Below the pieces are notes generated by a model that did not search any database, was not told the DNA's origin, and was given only the letters and a program-made list of their open reading frames with translations. From DATMXS01 sp050260275 (GTDB lineage Bacteria > Acidobacteriota > Terriglobia > Bryobacterales > Bryobacteraceae), in contig JBLNBX010000156.1 in assembly GCA_050260275.1 (NCBI GenBank), forward strand, positions 1-19,681: a stretch of DNA of 19,681 bases, in the 5' to 3' direction. The translations under genes were made by a program, and so were the position numbers. Numbering within the stretch: the stretch's first letter is position 1; each line of letters begins with the position of its first letter. Shown here in pieces: positions 1-7,153 of this stretch.

Positions 1-2
1 GG

Positions 3-1772
3 CTGTTCGCTACGGGCGGCCGCATCGATACGGACGCGACGGTCGGGGGCGTCATCGACCGCACTCTCTCGGGGATGGGGGCGCGGCTCCTCCGCGCGCG
101 TCTGCTGCGGCCGTCGCTAGACCGCGCCGAGATCGAGGCGCGCCTTGACGCCGTCTCCGAGCTGCTGCGCGAGACCATCGTGCGCAGCGAGGTGCGCAAG
201 CACCTGCGCGAGGTGCTCGACCTCGAACGCCTGCTTGCCAAGATCACGCTGGGCACCGCGGGGCCGCGCGAGATGCTCGCGCTCGGCAGCTCGCTCGCGA
301 AGCTGCCGGAAGCCAGGCAGGCGCTCGGCTCGCGCGCAAGCGCCAGGCTCGCTGAGCTGAGCGCGCGCCTGGACGATCTGCCTGTTCTGCGGGACCGCAT
401 CCTTTCAGTCATCTCGGACAACCCGCCCGCTAATATCGCCGATGGCGGCGCGATCCGCGACGGCTGCTCGCCTGAACTGGACGAGTTGCGCGACATCAGC
501 CGCAACTCGAAGCAATACATAGCGCAGGTGGAGACGCGCGAGCGCGACCGCACCGGCATCGCATCTCTCAAGGTCCGGTTCAACAACGTCTTCGGCTACT
601 ACATCGAGGTCTCGAAGGCCAACCTGCACCTTGTTCCGCCGGATTACGACCGCAAACAGACCCTCGTCAACGCCGAGCGCTTCACCACGCCGGAGCTGAA
701 GGAACTCGAAGCCAAGATTCTCGCGGCCGAGGAGAAGATACTCGACATCGAGAAAACCCTTTTCGCGGAGCTGCGCGCGTTCGCGGCATCGCAGGCTGCG
801 GCCATCCGCGCCACCGCGGCGGCCGTAGCCGAGCTCGACGTATTGGCCGCGCTCGCGGAAGTCGCCGCCGAGCAGCGCTACACGCGCCCGTGCTTCCCCG
901 AGGGGGGAGAACTGCGCATCGTGGGCGGGCGCCACCCTGTCATCGAGCGCCTTGCCGAGCGCGATGCCGAACGCTTCATCCCCAACGACCTCCATCTGGA
1001 CAGCAGCGGCGAGTTCATCGCGATTATCACCGGCCCAAACATGGGCGGCAAATCCACGTATCTCCGCCAGGCCGCGCTCATCGCGATACTCGCGCAGGCG
1101 GGGTCTTTCGTGCCGGCGGATTCGGCCGCGCTGCCCATCATCGATCGCGTATTCACGCGCATCGGCGCCAGCGACAATCTCGCACGCGGGCGCTCCACGT
1201 TCATGGTTGAGATGACCGAGACGGCGGTTATCCTCAACACAGCTACGCCGCGATCGCTCATCATTCTCGACGAGATCGGACGCGGCACCGCGACATACGA
1301 CGGGCTCGCGCTCGCCTGGGCCGTCGTTGAGCACATACACGAGCACATTCGCGCGAAAACGCTGTTCGCCACGCACTACCACGAGCTGACCGAACTCGCC
1401 GAACAGCTCAAAGGCGTTCGCAACCTGCGCGTCTCGGTGAAGGAATCGGGCGACCGCATCATGTTCCTGCGGAAGGTGGAGCCGGGCGCGGCCGACCGCA
1501 GCTACGGCATCGAGGTGGCGCGCCTTGCGGGGCTGCCTAACGCGGTGGTGGAGCGCGCGCGCGAAATACTCGCTTTCCACGAACGCACCGAGCACGAAGC
1601 AACGGAGGAACTCACGCCCGGCGCGCGCGCACATCCCGTGCAGATATCCATGTTCGAGCCGGTGAACTACGAGATCGCAAGCCGCATACGCGCAGTCGAC
1701 CTCGACAACATCCGGCCAATCGAAGCGCTTCGCCTGCTGGCGGAGCTTCAGGACGAGCTGAAGCGGCAATGA
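3..1772 (+). CDS. mutS: DNA mismatch repair protein MutS (5' truncated by window)
   Basis: MutS recognises mismatches and small loops and, as an ATP-driven clamp, starts methyl-independent or MutL-directed repair. The reading frame is open from base 3, so the true start and the N-terminal mismatch-binding domain lie upstream of the window. What is visible is the lever region, the clamp region (around 540-740, with the conserved FGYYIEV stretch) and the ATPase domain. The Walker A motif GPNMGGKST is at 1032-1058, and a Walker B/signature segment LDEIGRGTATYDG follows near 1264-1302. The C-terminal helix-turn-helix dimerisation segment (GIEVARLAGLP) follows, and the protein ends without a long extra tail. 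The stop codon overlaps the start of anmK by four bases (ATGA), so the two genes are probably cotranscribed. The first ATG seen (75) is internal and not the real start. The family call is very secure. Confidence 0.97.
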   Translation: MFATGGRIDTDATVGGVIDRTLSGMGARLLRARLLRPSLDRAEIEARLDAVSELLRETIVRSEVRKHLREVLDLERLLAKITLGTAGPREMLALGSSLAKLPEARQALGSRASARLAELSARLDDLPVLRDRILSVISDNPPANIADGGAIRDGCSPELDELRDISRNSKQYIAQVETRERDRTGIASLKVRFNNVFGYYIEVSKANLHLVPPDYDRKQTLVNAERFTTPELKELEAKILAAEEKILDIEKTLFAELRAFAASQAAAIRATAAAVAELDVLAALAEVAAEQRYTRPCFPEGGELRIVGGRHPVIERLAERDAERFIPNDLHLDSSGEFIAIITGPNMGGKSTYLRQAALIAILAQAGSFVPADSAALPIIDRVFTRIGASDNLARGRSTFMVEMTETAVILNTATPRSLIILDEIGRGTATYDGLALAWAVVEHIHEHIRAKTLFATHYHELTELAEQLKGVRNLRVSVKESGDRIMFLRKVEPGAADRSYGIEVARLAGLPNAVVERAREILAFHERTEHEATEELTPGARAHPVQISMFEPVNYEIASRIRAVDLDNIRPIEALRLLAELQDELKRQ

Positions 1773-2890
1773 GAGTCGCCGGGGTCATGAGCGGCACGTC
1801 GCTCGACGGAATCGACGTTGCTATCGTCGATATCGCCCGCGGCGTGAGCACCTTGGCTTTCCACACCACGCCATACCCCGATAGCGTGCGCAAGGCGCTG
1901 CTCGGGATCTCAAATGCGAATACGCACACGCGCGAGATCGCGCGCCTGCACTTCCTGCTGGGCGAACTCTACGCGCGCGCAATCCGCGAGACGTGCCGCT
2001 TGAAGCGCGTACCGCTCGCCTCCATTGAGCTGATTGGCTGCCATGGGCAGACGATCTATCACGAAGGGACGCCCGCTCCGGTGCTCGGTAGGCGCATCGC
2101 GAGCACACTGCAGATCGGTGAACCGTCCGTCATCGCCGAGCGCCTCGGAATTCCCGTCGTTGCCGATTTCCGCCCGCGAGATATTGCCGCCGGCGGAACG
2201 GGCGCGCCGCTTGTGCCCTTTGTCGACTACCGGCTGTTCCGCCACCCCCGGCGCGGCCGCGTTGCGCTGAACATCGGGGGCATCGCCAACATCACGGCCA
2301 TTCCACCGGCCGCGCGCCCGGAAGACGTTCTGGCCTTCGATACCGGCCCGGGCAACATGGTGATCGATGCGCTCGCCACCGAGATCACAGGCGGAAAGCA
2401 ATGCTTCGACCGCGGCGGCCGCATCGCCGCTTCGGGCCGCATCGACCGCCGGCTGCTGGCCGATCTCATGCGGGACGGCTACTACCGCCGCCGCCCGCCG
2501 AAATCGGCAGGCCGCGAGCAGTATGGCGAAGCCTTCGTCGCCCGCCTCAGATCCACCGGCTTGCCGCTCGCGGACCTCGCGGCTACGGCGACCGCGCTGA
2601 CGGCATCCACCATCGCGCTCGCCATCCGCCGCTTCGTCCCGTTCGCCGTCGACGAGCTCATTGTTTCCGGAGGCGGGCTGCACAATCCCGTGCTGATGGG
2701 CGAAATCGCCGCGCTCTTGCCGGAAACCGCCGTTTGTTCGTCTGCCGCGCACGGTATCGATCCCGATGCCAAGGAAGCCATCGCGTTTGCCGTTCTGGCC
2801 AGGGAAACATGGCTCCGGCGGCCGTCCAACCTGCCTTCCGCGACCGGGGCGCGCCGCCCGGCGGTCCTGGGCAAGGTGATTCCGAAGTAG
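1769..2890 (+). CDS. anmK: Anhydro-N-acetylmuramic acid kinase AnmK
   Basis: AnmK hydrolyses the 1,6-anhydro ring of anhydro-MurNAc and phosphorylates it to MurNAc-6-phosphate, a step of cytoplasmic peptidoglycan recycling. The 373-residue length is normal for the family. Visible family motifs are MSGTSLDGID (residues 7-16, phosphate binding), GCHGQT (90-95), the VADFRPRDIAAGGTGAPLVP stretch (131-150), DTGPGN (191-196, carrying the presumed catalytic aspartate) and VSGGGLHNP near residue 295 (ASKHA-fold nucleotide site). The start ATG overlaps the mutS stop by four bases, which suggests translational coupling. An anhydromuramic acid kinase fits a diderm that recycles its wall. No pathway partner such as MurQ is seen beside it; its neighbours are repair and translation genes. 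Confidence 0.96.
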   Translation: MRVAGVMSGTSLDGIDVAIVDIARGVSTLAFHTTPYPDSVRKALLGISNANTHTREIARLHFLLGELYARAIRETCRLKRVPLASIELIGCHGQTIYHEGTPAPVLGRRIASTLQIGEPSVIAERLGIPVVADFRPRDIAAGGTGAPLVPFVDYRLFRHPRRGRVALNIGGIANITAIPPAARPEDVLAFDTGPGNMVIDALATEITGGKQCFDRGGRIAASGRIDRRLLADLMRDGYYRRRPPKSAGREQYGEAFVARLRSTGLPLADLAATATALTASTIALAIRRFVPFAVDELIVSGGGLHNPVLMGEIAALLPETAVCSSAAHGIDPDAKEAIAFAVLARETWLRRPSNLPSATGARRPAVLGKVIPK

Positions 2891-2976
2891 GGCGGGACAG
2901 CCCGCAGCAATCGGCCGCACCCCGCCTCCGCGACATGCGTTCCGATGTGCAAGAATGGTGGTTCACAGCCCCCGTA

Positions 2977-4692
2977 ATGAATTACCCAGATATCCTTCCC
3001 AGCGATTCCGAATCGCACGTGAGCCCTGCTCCGGAAACAACGGCCGGCGAGACCTCGTTCGGCGACATCCTCTCCGAGTTTGAGGAAACACAGCGGCACG
3101 CCGAGGCTGGCCAGAGCCTCGAAGGCTCGGTGGTTGCCATCTCGGACGAAGGGGTGTTCGTAAACGTCGGACTAAAGACCGAAGGCGTGATCGACACCGC
3201 CGAGTTCCGCGACGCCTCGGGCAAGCTGGACATTCAGGTCGGCGACCGCCTGCTCGTCTCGATAAAGGGCCGCACGGCCGGAGGCTATTACCAGCTTTCG
3301 AAGATCCGGGTGGAGCGTCCCAAGGACTGGAGCGCGCTCGAGCGCGCCTTCAACGAGCGCACGCCGATAGCAGGCGTCGTCACCGCGACCGTCAAAGGTG
3401 GCCTGAGCGTCGATGTCGGCGTACGCGCCTTTATGCCAGCCTCCCGCAGCGGCGCCCGGAACCCGGCCGAGATGGAGCAGCTTGTAGGCCAGGAGATCAC
3501 CTGCCGCGTCATCAAGCTCGACACCCAGAAGGAAGACGTCGTTGTCGACCGCCGCTCCGTGCTCGAAGAGGAGGAGCGGAAGCGGAAGCAGGAGTTCTTC
3601 GAATCGCTCCAGGAAGGCGCGGTGGTCCACGGCACGGTCCGCACGCTCACCGATTTCGGGGCGTTCGTGGACCTCGGGGGCATTGATGGCCTGCTGCACG
3701 TAAGCGACATTTCACACGGCCGCATCACCAAACCCGCAGACGCGCTGAAGGTGGGCGACGAGCTCGACGTCAAGATTCTCAAGATTGACCGCGACAGCCG
3801 CCGTATCTCGCTGGGACTTAAGCAGTTACAGCCCGATCCCTGGTCCGGCGTGGAAGAGAAATACCGCGCCGGCGAGCGCGTGCGTGGCAAGGTGGTGCGG
3901 GTGGTCGACTTCGGCGCGTTCGTGGAACTGGAGCCCGGCCTTGAGGGGCTCATCCACATCTCCGACCTCACCTGGTCGCGCAAGGGAGTGAAGCCGAAGG
4001 ACGTCGTGAAGCCGGGCGAGATGGTCGAGGTCGTGGTCCTGAACGTCAAGCCGGCCGACCGGCGCGTCAGCCTGGGCCTCAAGCAGGCGCTCGGCGATCC
4101 CTGGGAGAAGGCGGTGAAGGAGTTCCCCGTGGGCGCCGTCGTCGAAGGAAAGATCACCAGCCTGGCCAAGTTCGGGGCCTTCATGGAGCTTGCCGAAGGC
4201 GTCGAGGGCATGATCCACGTCGGCGATATCACCAACGAGAAGCGCATCGACCATCCTCAGGACGTCCTCAAGACGGGCGAGACGGTGAAAGCCGTGGTGC
4301 TCGAAACCGATCGCGAGCGGCGCAGAATCCGGCTTGGAATCAAGCAGTTGCAGCCAACTTCCGCGGACGAGTACATCAGCGAGCACAAGGTGGGTGACAC
4401 CGTCACGGGCCGCATCATAGAGGTGGGCCGCAGCGAAGCCCGCGTCGAGGTCGGCGAAGGCGTCATAGCGACCTGCGTTCTGCCGAAGGACACGAAGAAG
4501 TCAGCGCAAGCCGAGGCTTCGGCGCCGGCAGCCGACGTGATCACTCTGTCCGCGATGCTCGCGGCCAAGTGGAAGCAGGGCAAAGCCCCGGCAAGCTTCC
4601 GCGAGCCGGCCAAGACCGGCCAGATTCGGAGTTTCCGGATCACGTCCCTGGACCCGGCCGCCAAGCGGATCGAACTGGAACTGGCGAACTGA
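2977..4692 (+). CDS. rpsA: 30S ribosomal protein S1
   Basis: S1 binds mRNA and helps the 30S subunit load structured or leaderless-like messages. With the ATG at 2977 the protein has 571 residues, close to the usual six-domain S1 of about 560. Six S1/OB repeats can be followed, starting near residues 45, 128, 212, 297, 384 and 468. Repeats 3-5 carry the classic DFGAFV/KFGAFM and HVSD/HISD/HVGD signatures, and the last repeat is degenerate. The frame is open far upstream into anmK, but that part is a shadow. An in-frame ATG at 2935 is possible but gives an unconvincing leader peptide. No strong Shine-Dalgarno is seen before 2977 (only GGTGG about 15 nt upstream), as is also true of E. coli rpsA. 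The gap to anmK is 86 bp. No clear terminator follows; 4693-4824 holds only short weak hairpins (for example 4723-4739 and 4763-4777). Confidence 0.95.
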   Translation: MNYPDILPSDSESHVSPAPETTAGETSFGDILSEFEETQRHAEAGQSLEGSVVAISDEGVFVNVGLKTEGVIDTAEFRDASGKLDIQVGDRLLVSIKGRTAGGYYQLSKIRVERPKDWSALERAFNERTPIAGVVTATVKGGLSVDVGVRAFMPASRSGARNPAEMEQLVGQEITCRVIKLDTQKEDVVVDRRSVLEEEERKRKQEFFESLQEGAVVHGTVRTLTDFGAFVDLGGIDGLLHVSDISHGRITKPADALKVGDELDVKILKIDRDSRRISLGLKQLQPDPWSGVEEKYRAGERVRGKVVRVVDFGAFVELEPGLEGLIHISDLTWSRKGVKPKDVVKPGEMVEVVVLNVKPADRRVSLGLKQALGDPWEKAVKEFPVGAVVEGKITSLAKFGAFMELAEGVEGMIHVGDITNEKRIDHPQDVLKTGETVKAVVLETDRERRRIRLGIKQLQPTSADEYISEHKVGDTVTGRIIEVGRSEARVEVGEGVIATCVLPKDTKKSAQAEASAPAADVITLSAMLAAKWKQGKAPASFREPAKTGQIRSFRITSLDPAAKRIELELAN

Positions 4693-4824
4693 CTCGCTGC
4701 CAGCTTCGAGAGTGGGACGGAGCGCAGCGGCGCACTGCGGCGCATCCTCACGCGTTATTAACACGCCTGAGAGGCGTTCCCGCCCCTTGTGTGCGATATC
4801 ATGCAGGCACACAAAGGGGGGACC

Positions 4825-5187
4825 ATGCCTGTTAACCCGATCCCAGAAGGCTATCGGAGCGTAACGCCGCACCTTACCGTCAAGAACGCTGCCGGGCTCA
4901 TCGATTTCATACGCCGGGTGTTCGGCGCGCGGGAAACGATGAGGCTGGCCGGTCCGGACGGCTCCGTCGTCCACGCCGAGGTCAAGATTGGCGATTCCGT
5001 GGTGATGATCGGCGAGCCTTTCGAGCCGCACGGCACGATGCCGGGCAATCTCTATGTCTATGTGGATGACGTAGATAGCACCTATCAGCGCGCTCTCGAT
5101 GAGGGCGCGGAATCAATGATGGCGCCGGCCGACCAGTTCTACGGTGACCGAACCGCCGCGGTTCGGGATGCCTGGGGCAACTGGTAG
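4825..5187 (+). CDS. VOC-family (PhnB/glyoxalase-like) protein, cut short by an amber codon
   Basis: The protein has the vicinal-oxygen-chelate/PhnB-like fold signature: a PIPEGYRSVTPHLTVKNA start, FIRRVFGA, VHAEVKIGDSVVMIGEP, LYVYVDDVD, and DQFYGDRTAAVRDAWGN near the end. Such proteins are small metal-binding or antibiotic-resistance/dioxygenase-like enzymes; the substrate cannot be told. The ATG at 4825 is chosen because a GGGGGG run lies 4-9 nt upstream; in-frame ATGs at 4789 and 4801 have no ribosome binding site. The frame stops at TAG (5185-5187) after 120 residues. Relatives continue here with a W-x-x-A-T-H-x-E-D-x-S-P-E-E block, and the same block (ARHVEDVAPEEMERR) is present in frame just after the stop. 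The gene is therefore either a recent nonsense pseudogene or a read-through or sequencing case. The next gene is 350 bp away and unrelated. Confidence 0.8.
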   Translation: MPVNPIPEGYRSVTPHLTVKNAAGLIDFIRRVFGARETMRLAGPDGSVVHAEVKIGDSVVMIGEPFEPHGTMPGNLYVYVDDVDSTYQRALDEGAESMMAPADQFYGDRTAAVRDAWGNW

Positions 5188-5274
5188 ATGATGGCCCGGC
5201 ACGTCGAGGACGTAGCTCCGGAGGAGATGGAGCGGCGCGGCAGGGAGATTATGCAGCGGGCCAGGACAGCCTGA
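5188..5274 (+). pseudogene. Detached in-frame C-terminal end of the VOC-family gene
   Basis: This stretch is in the same frame as the VOC gene directly after its TAG codon and encodes 28 residues (MMARHVEDVAPEEMERRGRE and on) before TGA at 5272-5274. It matches the usual C-terminal block of PhnB-like VOC proteins, where a tryptophan pair is followed by A-T-H-x-E-D-V-S-P-E-E. The full frame with the amber codon read as tryptophan would give 149 residues, normal for the family. A single G-to-A change (TGG to TAG) explains the break. The two ATG codons right after the stop have no ribosome binding site, so independent translation is unlikely. Confidence 0.75.
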
Positions 5275-5299
5275 GCACCGCTACAGTCCATCCGTGACA

Positions 5300-5339
5300 G
5301 GGGCTTGCCCCCGGCCGGCGTGGCTTAGCTAGCGCCGGC
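5300..5339. repeat. Two adjacent GC-rich palindromes
   Basis: The first is GGGGC-TT-GCCCC (5300-5311). The second pairs GCCGGCG (5314-5320) with CGCCGGC (5333-5339) around a 12-nt loop that contains GGCTTAGC. They begin 25 nt after the last VOC remnant codon, so they could act as a 3' processing or termination structure for that gene, although no T-run follows. They belong to a cluster of similar hairpins up to 5473. Confidence 0.6.
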
Positions 5340-5359
5340 TGTATCAGGGTTCGTATCGT

Positions 5360-5379
5360 GGCACGGCCTTAGCCGTGCC
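5360..5379. repeat. Perfect 8-bp stem, 4-nt loop palindrome
   Basis: GGCACGGC (5360-5367) pairs perfectly with GCCGTGCC (5372-5379) around a CTTA loop. The shape, a G/C stem with a TTA-containing loop, is like the other hairpins in this intergenic stretch. It looks like a REP-type dispersed intergenic element rather than a terminator, because no T-run follows on either strand. Confidence 0.65.
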
Positions 5380-5403
5380 GGAAACGCCGCTATCAGAATA
5401 TTG

Positions 5404-5423
5404 GGCGGGCTTCAGCCCCTGCC
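5404..5423. repeat. Imperfect GC-rich hairpin with TTCA loop
   Basis: GGGC (5407-5410) pairs with GCCC (5415-5418) around TTCA. The stem extends by three more pairs (5404-5406 with 5421-5423) after a two-base bulge. It is the third hairpin of the same general style in the stretch between the VOC remnant and the sigma factor gene. Confidence 0.45.
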
Positions 5424-5430
5424 TGTGGCC

Positions 5431-5473
5431 AGAGGCCCCTCGCGGCGCAATGGCCGCGTTTCCGGGGGCCTCT
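5431..5473. repeat. Large nested hairpin upstream of the sigma factor gene
   Basis: An outer 9-bp stem, AGAGGCCCC (5431-5439) with GGGGCCTCT (5465-5473), encloses an inner 6-bp stem, CGCGGC (5441-5446) with GCCGCG (5453-5458), and a six-base loop. It lies about 20 nt before the candidate promoter at 5494-5523. It could insulate the sigma operon from upstream transcription or be a structured repeat unit. No T-run follows, so a canonical intrinsic terminator is not supported. Confidence 0.6.
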
Positions 5474-5493
5474 CGCCTCAGATCGGCTCCCCA

Positions 5494-5523
5494 GGTTACA
5501 CTCTTCCTGACCGCGCGTCTAAT
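5494..5523 (+). promoter_or_regulatory. Candidate ECF-type promoter of the sigma/anti-sigma operon
   Basis: GGTTACA (5494-5500) and GTCTAAT (5517-5523) are separated by 16 bp. That spacing, and the GTC-containing -10 element, are typical of ECF sigma promoters, which often serve autoregulation. A start site some 7 nt downstream would leave only about 9 nt before the GTG at 5539, so a downstream translation start could be the real one. No second copy of the motif was found before the other genes of the module. This is pattern matching by eye only. Confidence 0.3.
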
Positions 5524-5538
5524 TTCCAGTAGACAGCG

Positions 5539-6189
5539 GTGGATAGCGTTACTGAGAGGGTGGCCGCCCCGGAAGTGCACGGCAATGCCATGCCGGCTAG
5601 CAGCGCGCTGGGGCAGGGTGTCGACGAAACGGCCCTGATCCGCGCGGCCCAGAAAGGCGACAAGAGCGCCTTCGAGCGGCTGGTGCGCATCTACGACCGC
5701 CAGGTGCTGCGGCTCGCCCTGAACCTCCTGCGGTCAAACGAAGACGCTTGCGACGTCTACCAGGAGACATTCCTCCGCGTTTACAAGAACCTGCACCTGT
5801 TCCGCTTCGATTGCAGCTTCCACACCTGGCTGTACCGCATCGTAACGAACCTGTGCCTGGATCACCTCAGACGGCGCAAGGTCCGCCGCGAGGAGTCTAC
5901 CGTGGTGGAGACCGATGAAGGAGTCCACAACCGCTTGGATATGGTTCAGGAGGACAGGGCGGAGGGCAATCCGCAGCGGCAACTGCTGAACCGGGAGCTT
6001 ATGCACCGCATCGAGACGGTGCTGGCCGGGCTCACGGCCAAGGAGCGGATGGTTTTCGAGTTGCGCCACTACCACGGGCTGCGGTTGCGGCGCATCGGCG
6101 AGATCGTTGGAACCAGCGAGGAAGCGGCCAAGACGTGCCTGTTCCGCGCCACGCAGAAGATGCGCGTTGCGTTGGGAGATTTTCTATGA
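5539..6189 (+). CDS. ECF (RpoE-type) RNA polymerase sigma factor
   Basis: This is a 216-residue sigma-70-family factor with only regions 2 and 4, so of the extracytoplasmic-function class. Region 2 covers about residues 36-108 (LIRAAQKGDKSAFERLV, then DVYQETFLRVYKNL and FHTWLYRIVTNLCLDHLRRR). Region 4 covers about 152-210 (LTAKERMVFELRHYHGLRLR, then the helix-turn-helix EIVGTSEEAAKTCLFRA). The GTG at 5539 gives the longest product but has no clear ribosome binding site; GTG 5560, GTG 5575 or ATG 5590 are alternatives and would remove only a non-conserved leader. The stop overlaps the anti-sigma ATG by four bases, a usual arrangement for coupled sigma/anti-sigma pairs. The regulon cannot be read from the window, but the partner genes suggest an envelope signal. 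Confidence 0.93.
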   Translation: MDSVTERVAAPEVHGNAMPASSALGQGVDETALIRAAQKGDKSAFERLVRIYDRQVLRLALNLLRSNEDACDVYQETFLRVYKNLHLFRFDCSFHTWLYRIVTNLCLDHLRRRKVRREESTVVETDEGVHNRLDMVQEDRAEGNPQRQLLNRELMHRIETVLAGLTAKERMVFELRHYHGLRLRRIGEIVGTSEEAAKTCLFRATQKMRVALGDFL

Positions 6190-7109
6190 ACTGCGAGTCG
6201 GTATCCAGGAGCCTTTCACTGTTCCTCTACGGCGAGCTTTCGTTCGAAGAGGAACAGGCGTTCCAGGACCACATCGAGGCGTGCCCCGCATGCCGGAAGG
6301 CGTTCGAGGCCGAGAAGGCCATGCACGCGGCGCTGGATAGCCGCGAGCTCGAAGCGCCGCCGGGAATGCTGGCGCAATGCCGCGCGGCGCTCGACGCAAA
6401 CATTGCCGCTGCCGCGCCGGCGCGTGTTGGCTGGCTGGAAGCGGTGAAGAGTCTGTTCGGCGGCGGATCGAGAGTATGGGCTGCGGCGCGCCCCGTTGGC
6501 GCTGCGGCGCTTGTGGCGCTAGGGTTTCTGTGCGCGCGATGGAGTGCACCAACTCCCGCGCCCTTCCCCGTAGCTGAGAGCAGCCCGGACAACACCATCA
6601 CGCGCGTGCGGTACCTGCAGCCCGAGCCGTCCGGCGAAGTGCGGCTGATCGTCGAAGAGACGCGCCAGCGGTACCTCACCGGCAGCCCACAAGACGAGCG
6701 GATCCAGCAGTTGCTCCTGACCGCCGTGCGCGAGTCTTCCGACCCCGGCGTGCGAGCAGACTCGGTGGACATCCTTACGCAGCGTGCGGCCTCGGACCAG
6801 GTCCGTAACGCATTGCTGTATGCATTGAGCAACGATACGAACGCCGGCATCAGGCTGCGCGCGCTGGACGGGCTCAAGCCGTACGCGGCCGATCCGGAGG
6901 TCAGGTCCGCGCTGGCGCGTGCGCTGCTCGTGGACGACAATCCCGGCGTGCGAACGCAGGCGATCGATCTGCTGGTGCAGAACCAGACGCAGGACGAATC
7001 GCTCGTGGGCGTGCTGCAGCAGTGCCTGCAGCAGGAGAGCAACGGATACGTCCGCCTGCGCAGCGAGCGGGCGTTGAAGGATATGAAAGCGTCACTGGGA
7101 ACGTTTTGA
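6186..7109 (+). CDS. Transmembrane zinc-finger anti-sigma factor with HEAT-repeat ectodomain
   Basis: This 307-residue protein likely holds the preceding ECF sigma factor at the inner membrane. The N-terminus has a zf-HC2/ZAS anti-sigma signature with C3 and H29-x3-C33-x2-C36. A single hydrophobic segment lies at about 97-119 and should be the membrane span. Beyond it is a Pro-rich linker, then four HEAT-like helical repeats of about 33-37 residues (near 176-197, 209-230, 242-263, 275-297) with the recurrent pattern D-P/A-G-V/I-R-x-x-A-x-D-x-L. The start at ATG 6186 is fixed by overlap with the sigma stop (ATGA) and by C3 of the ZAS motif; the frame is open upstream, but that part is a shadow of the sigma gene. 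HEAT repeats usually bind proteins, so the ectodomain may sense a periplasmic partner; this is an inference. Confidence 0.88.
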   Translation: MNCESVSRSLSLFLYGELSFEEEQAFQDHIEACPACRKAFEAEKAMHAALDSRELEAPPGMLAQCRAALDANIAAAAPARVGWLEAVKSLFGGGSRVWAAARPVGAAALVALGFLCARWSAPTPAPFPVAESSPDNTITRVRYLQPEPSGEVRLIVEETRQRYLTGSPQDERIQQLLLTAVRESSDPGVRADSVDILTQRAASDQVRNALLYALSNDTNAGIRLRALDGLKPYAADPEVRSALARALLVDDNPGVRTQAIDLLVQNQTQDESLVGVLQQCLQQESNGYVRLRSERALKDMKASLGTF

Positions 7110-7112
7110 GGC

Positions 7113-7128
7113 GCCGCCGCCGGGCGGC
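7113..7128. other. Short GC hairpin in the anti-sigma / beta-helix gene gap
   Basis: GCCGCC (7113-7118) pairs with GGCGGC (7123-7128) around a four-base loop, four bases after the anti-sigma stop codon. There is no T-run. It may trim or pause transcription so that the sigma/anti-sigma pair and the two downstream secreted proteins are made in different amounts. Confidence 0.35.
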
Positions 7129-7153
7129 ATGTAGTGAGGCATAGAAGGTAAGA

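Noticed and set aside
405..1769. 454-codon open frame on the minus strand across mutS
   Set aside because: Antisense shadow of a strongly conserved gene in GC-rich DNA; the translation is Arg/Ala-rich with no recognisable domain.
1910..2920. 336-codon open frame on the minus strand across anmK
   Set aside because: Shadow frame; AnmK motifs on the plus strand are unambiguous.
2401..2976. Upstream extension of the rpsA frame into anmK
   Set aside because: The extra residues are low-complexity Arg/Pro/Ala shadow sequence; S1 homology begins only after the ATG at 2977.
4723..4777. Small hairpins after rpsA (5-bp stems at 4723-4739 and 4763-4777)
   Set aside because: Stems are too short and there is no T-run, so a terminator cannot be supported.
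5300..5473. CRISPR array
   Set aside because: The palindromes differ in sequence, length and spacing; there are no direct repeats with unique spacers and no cas genes.
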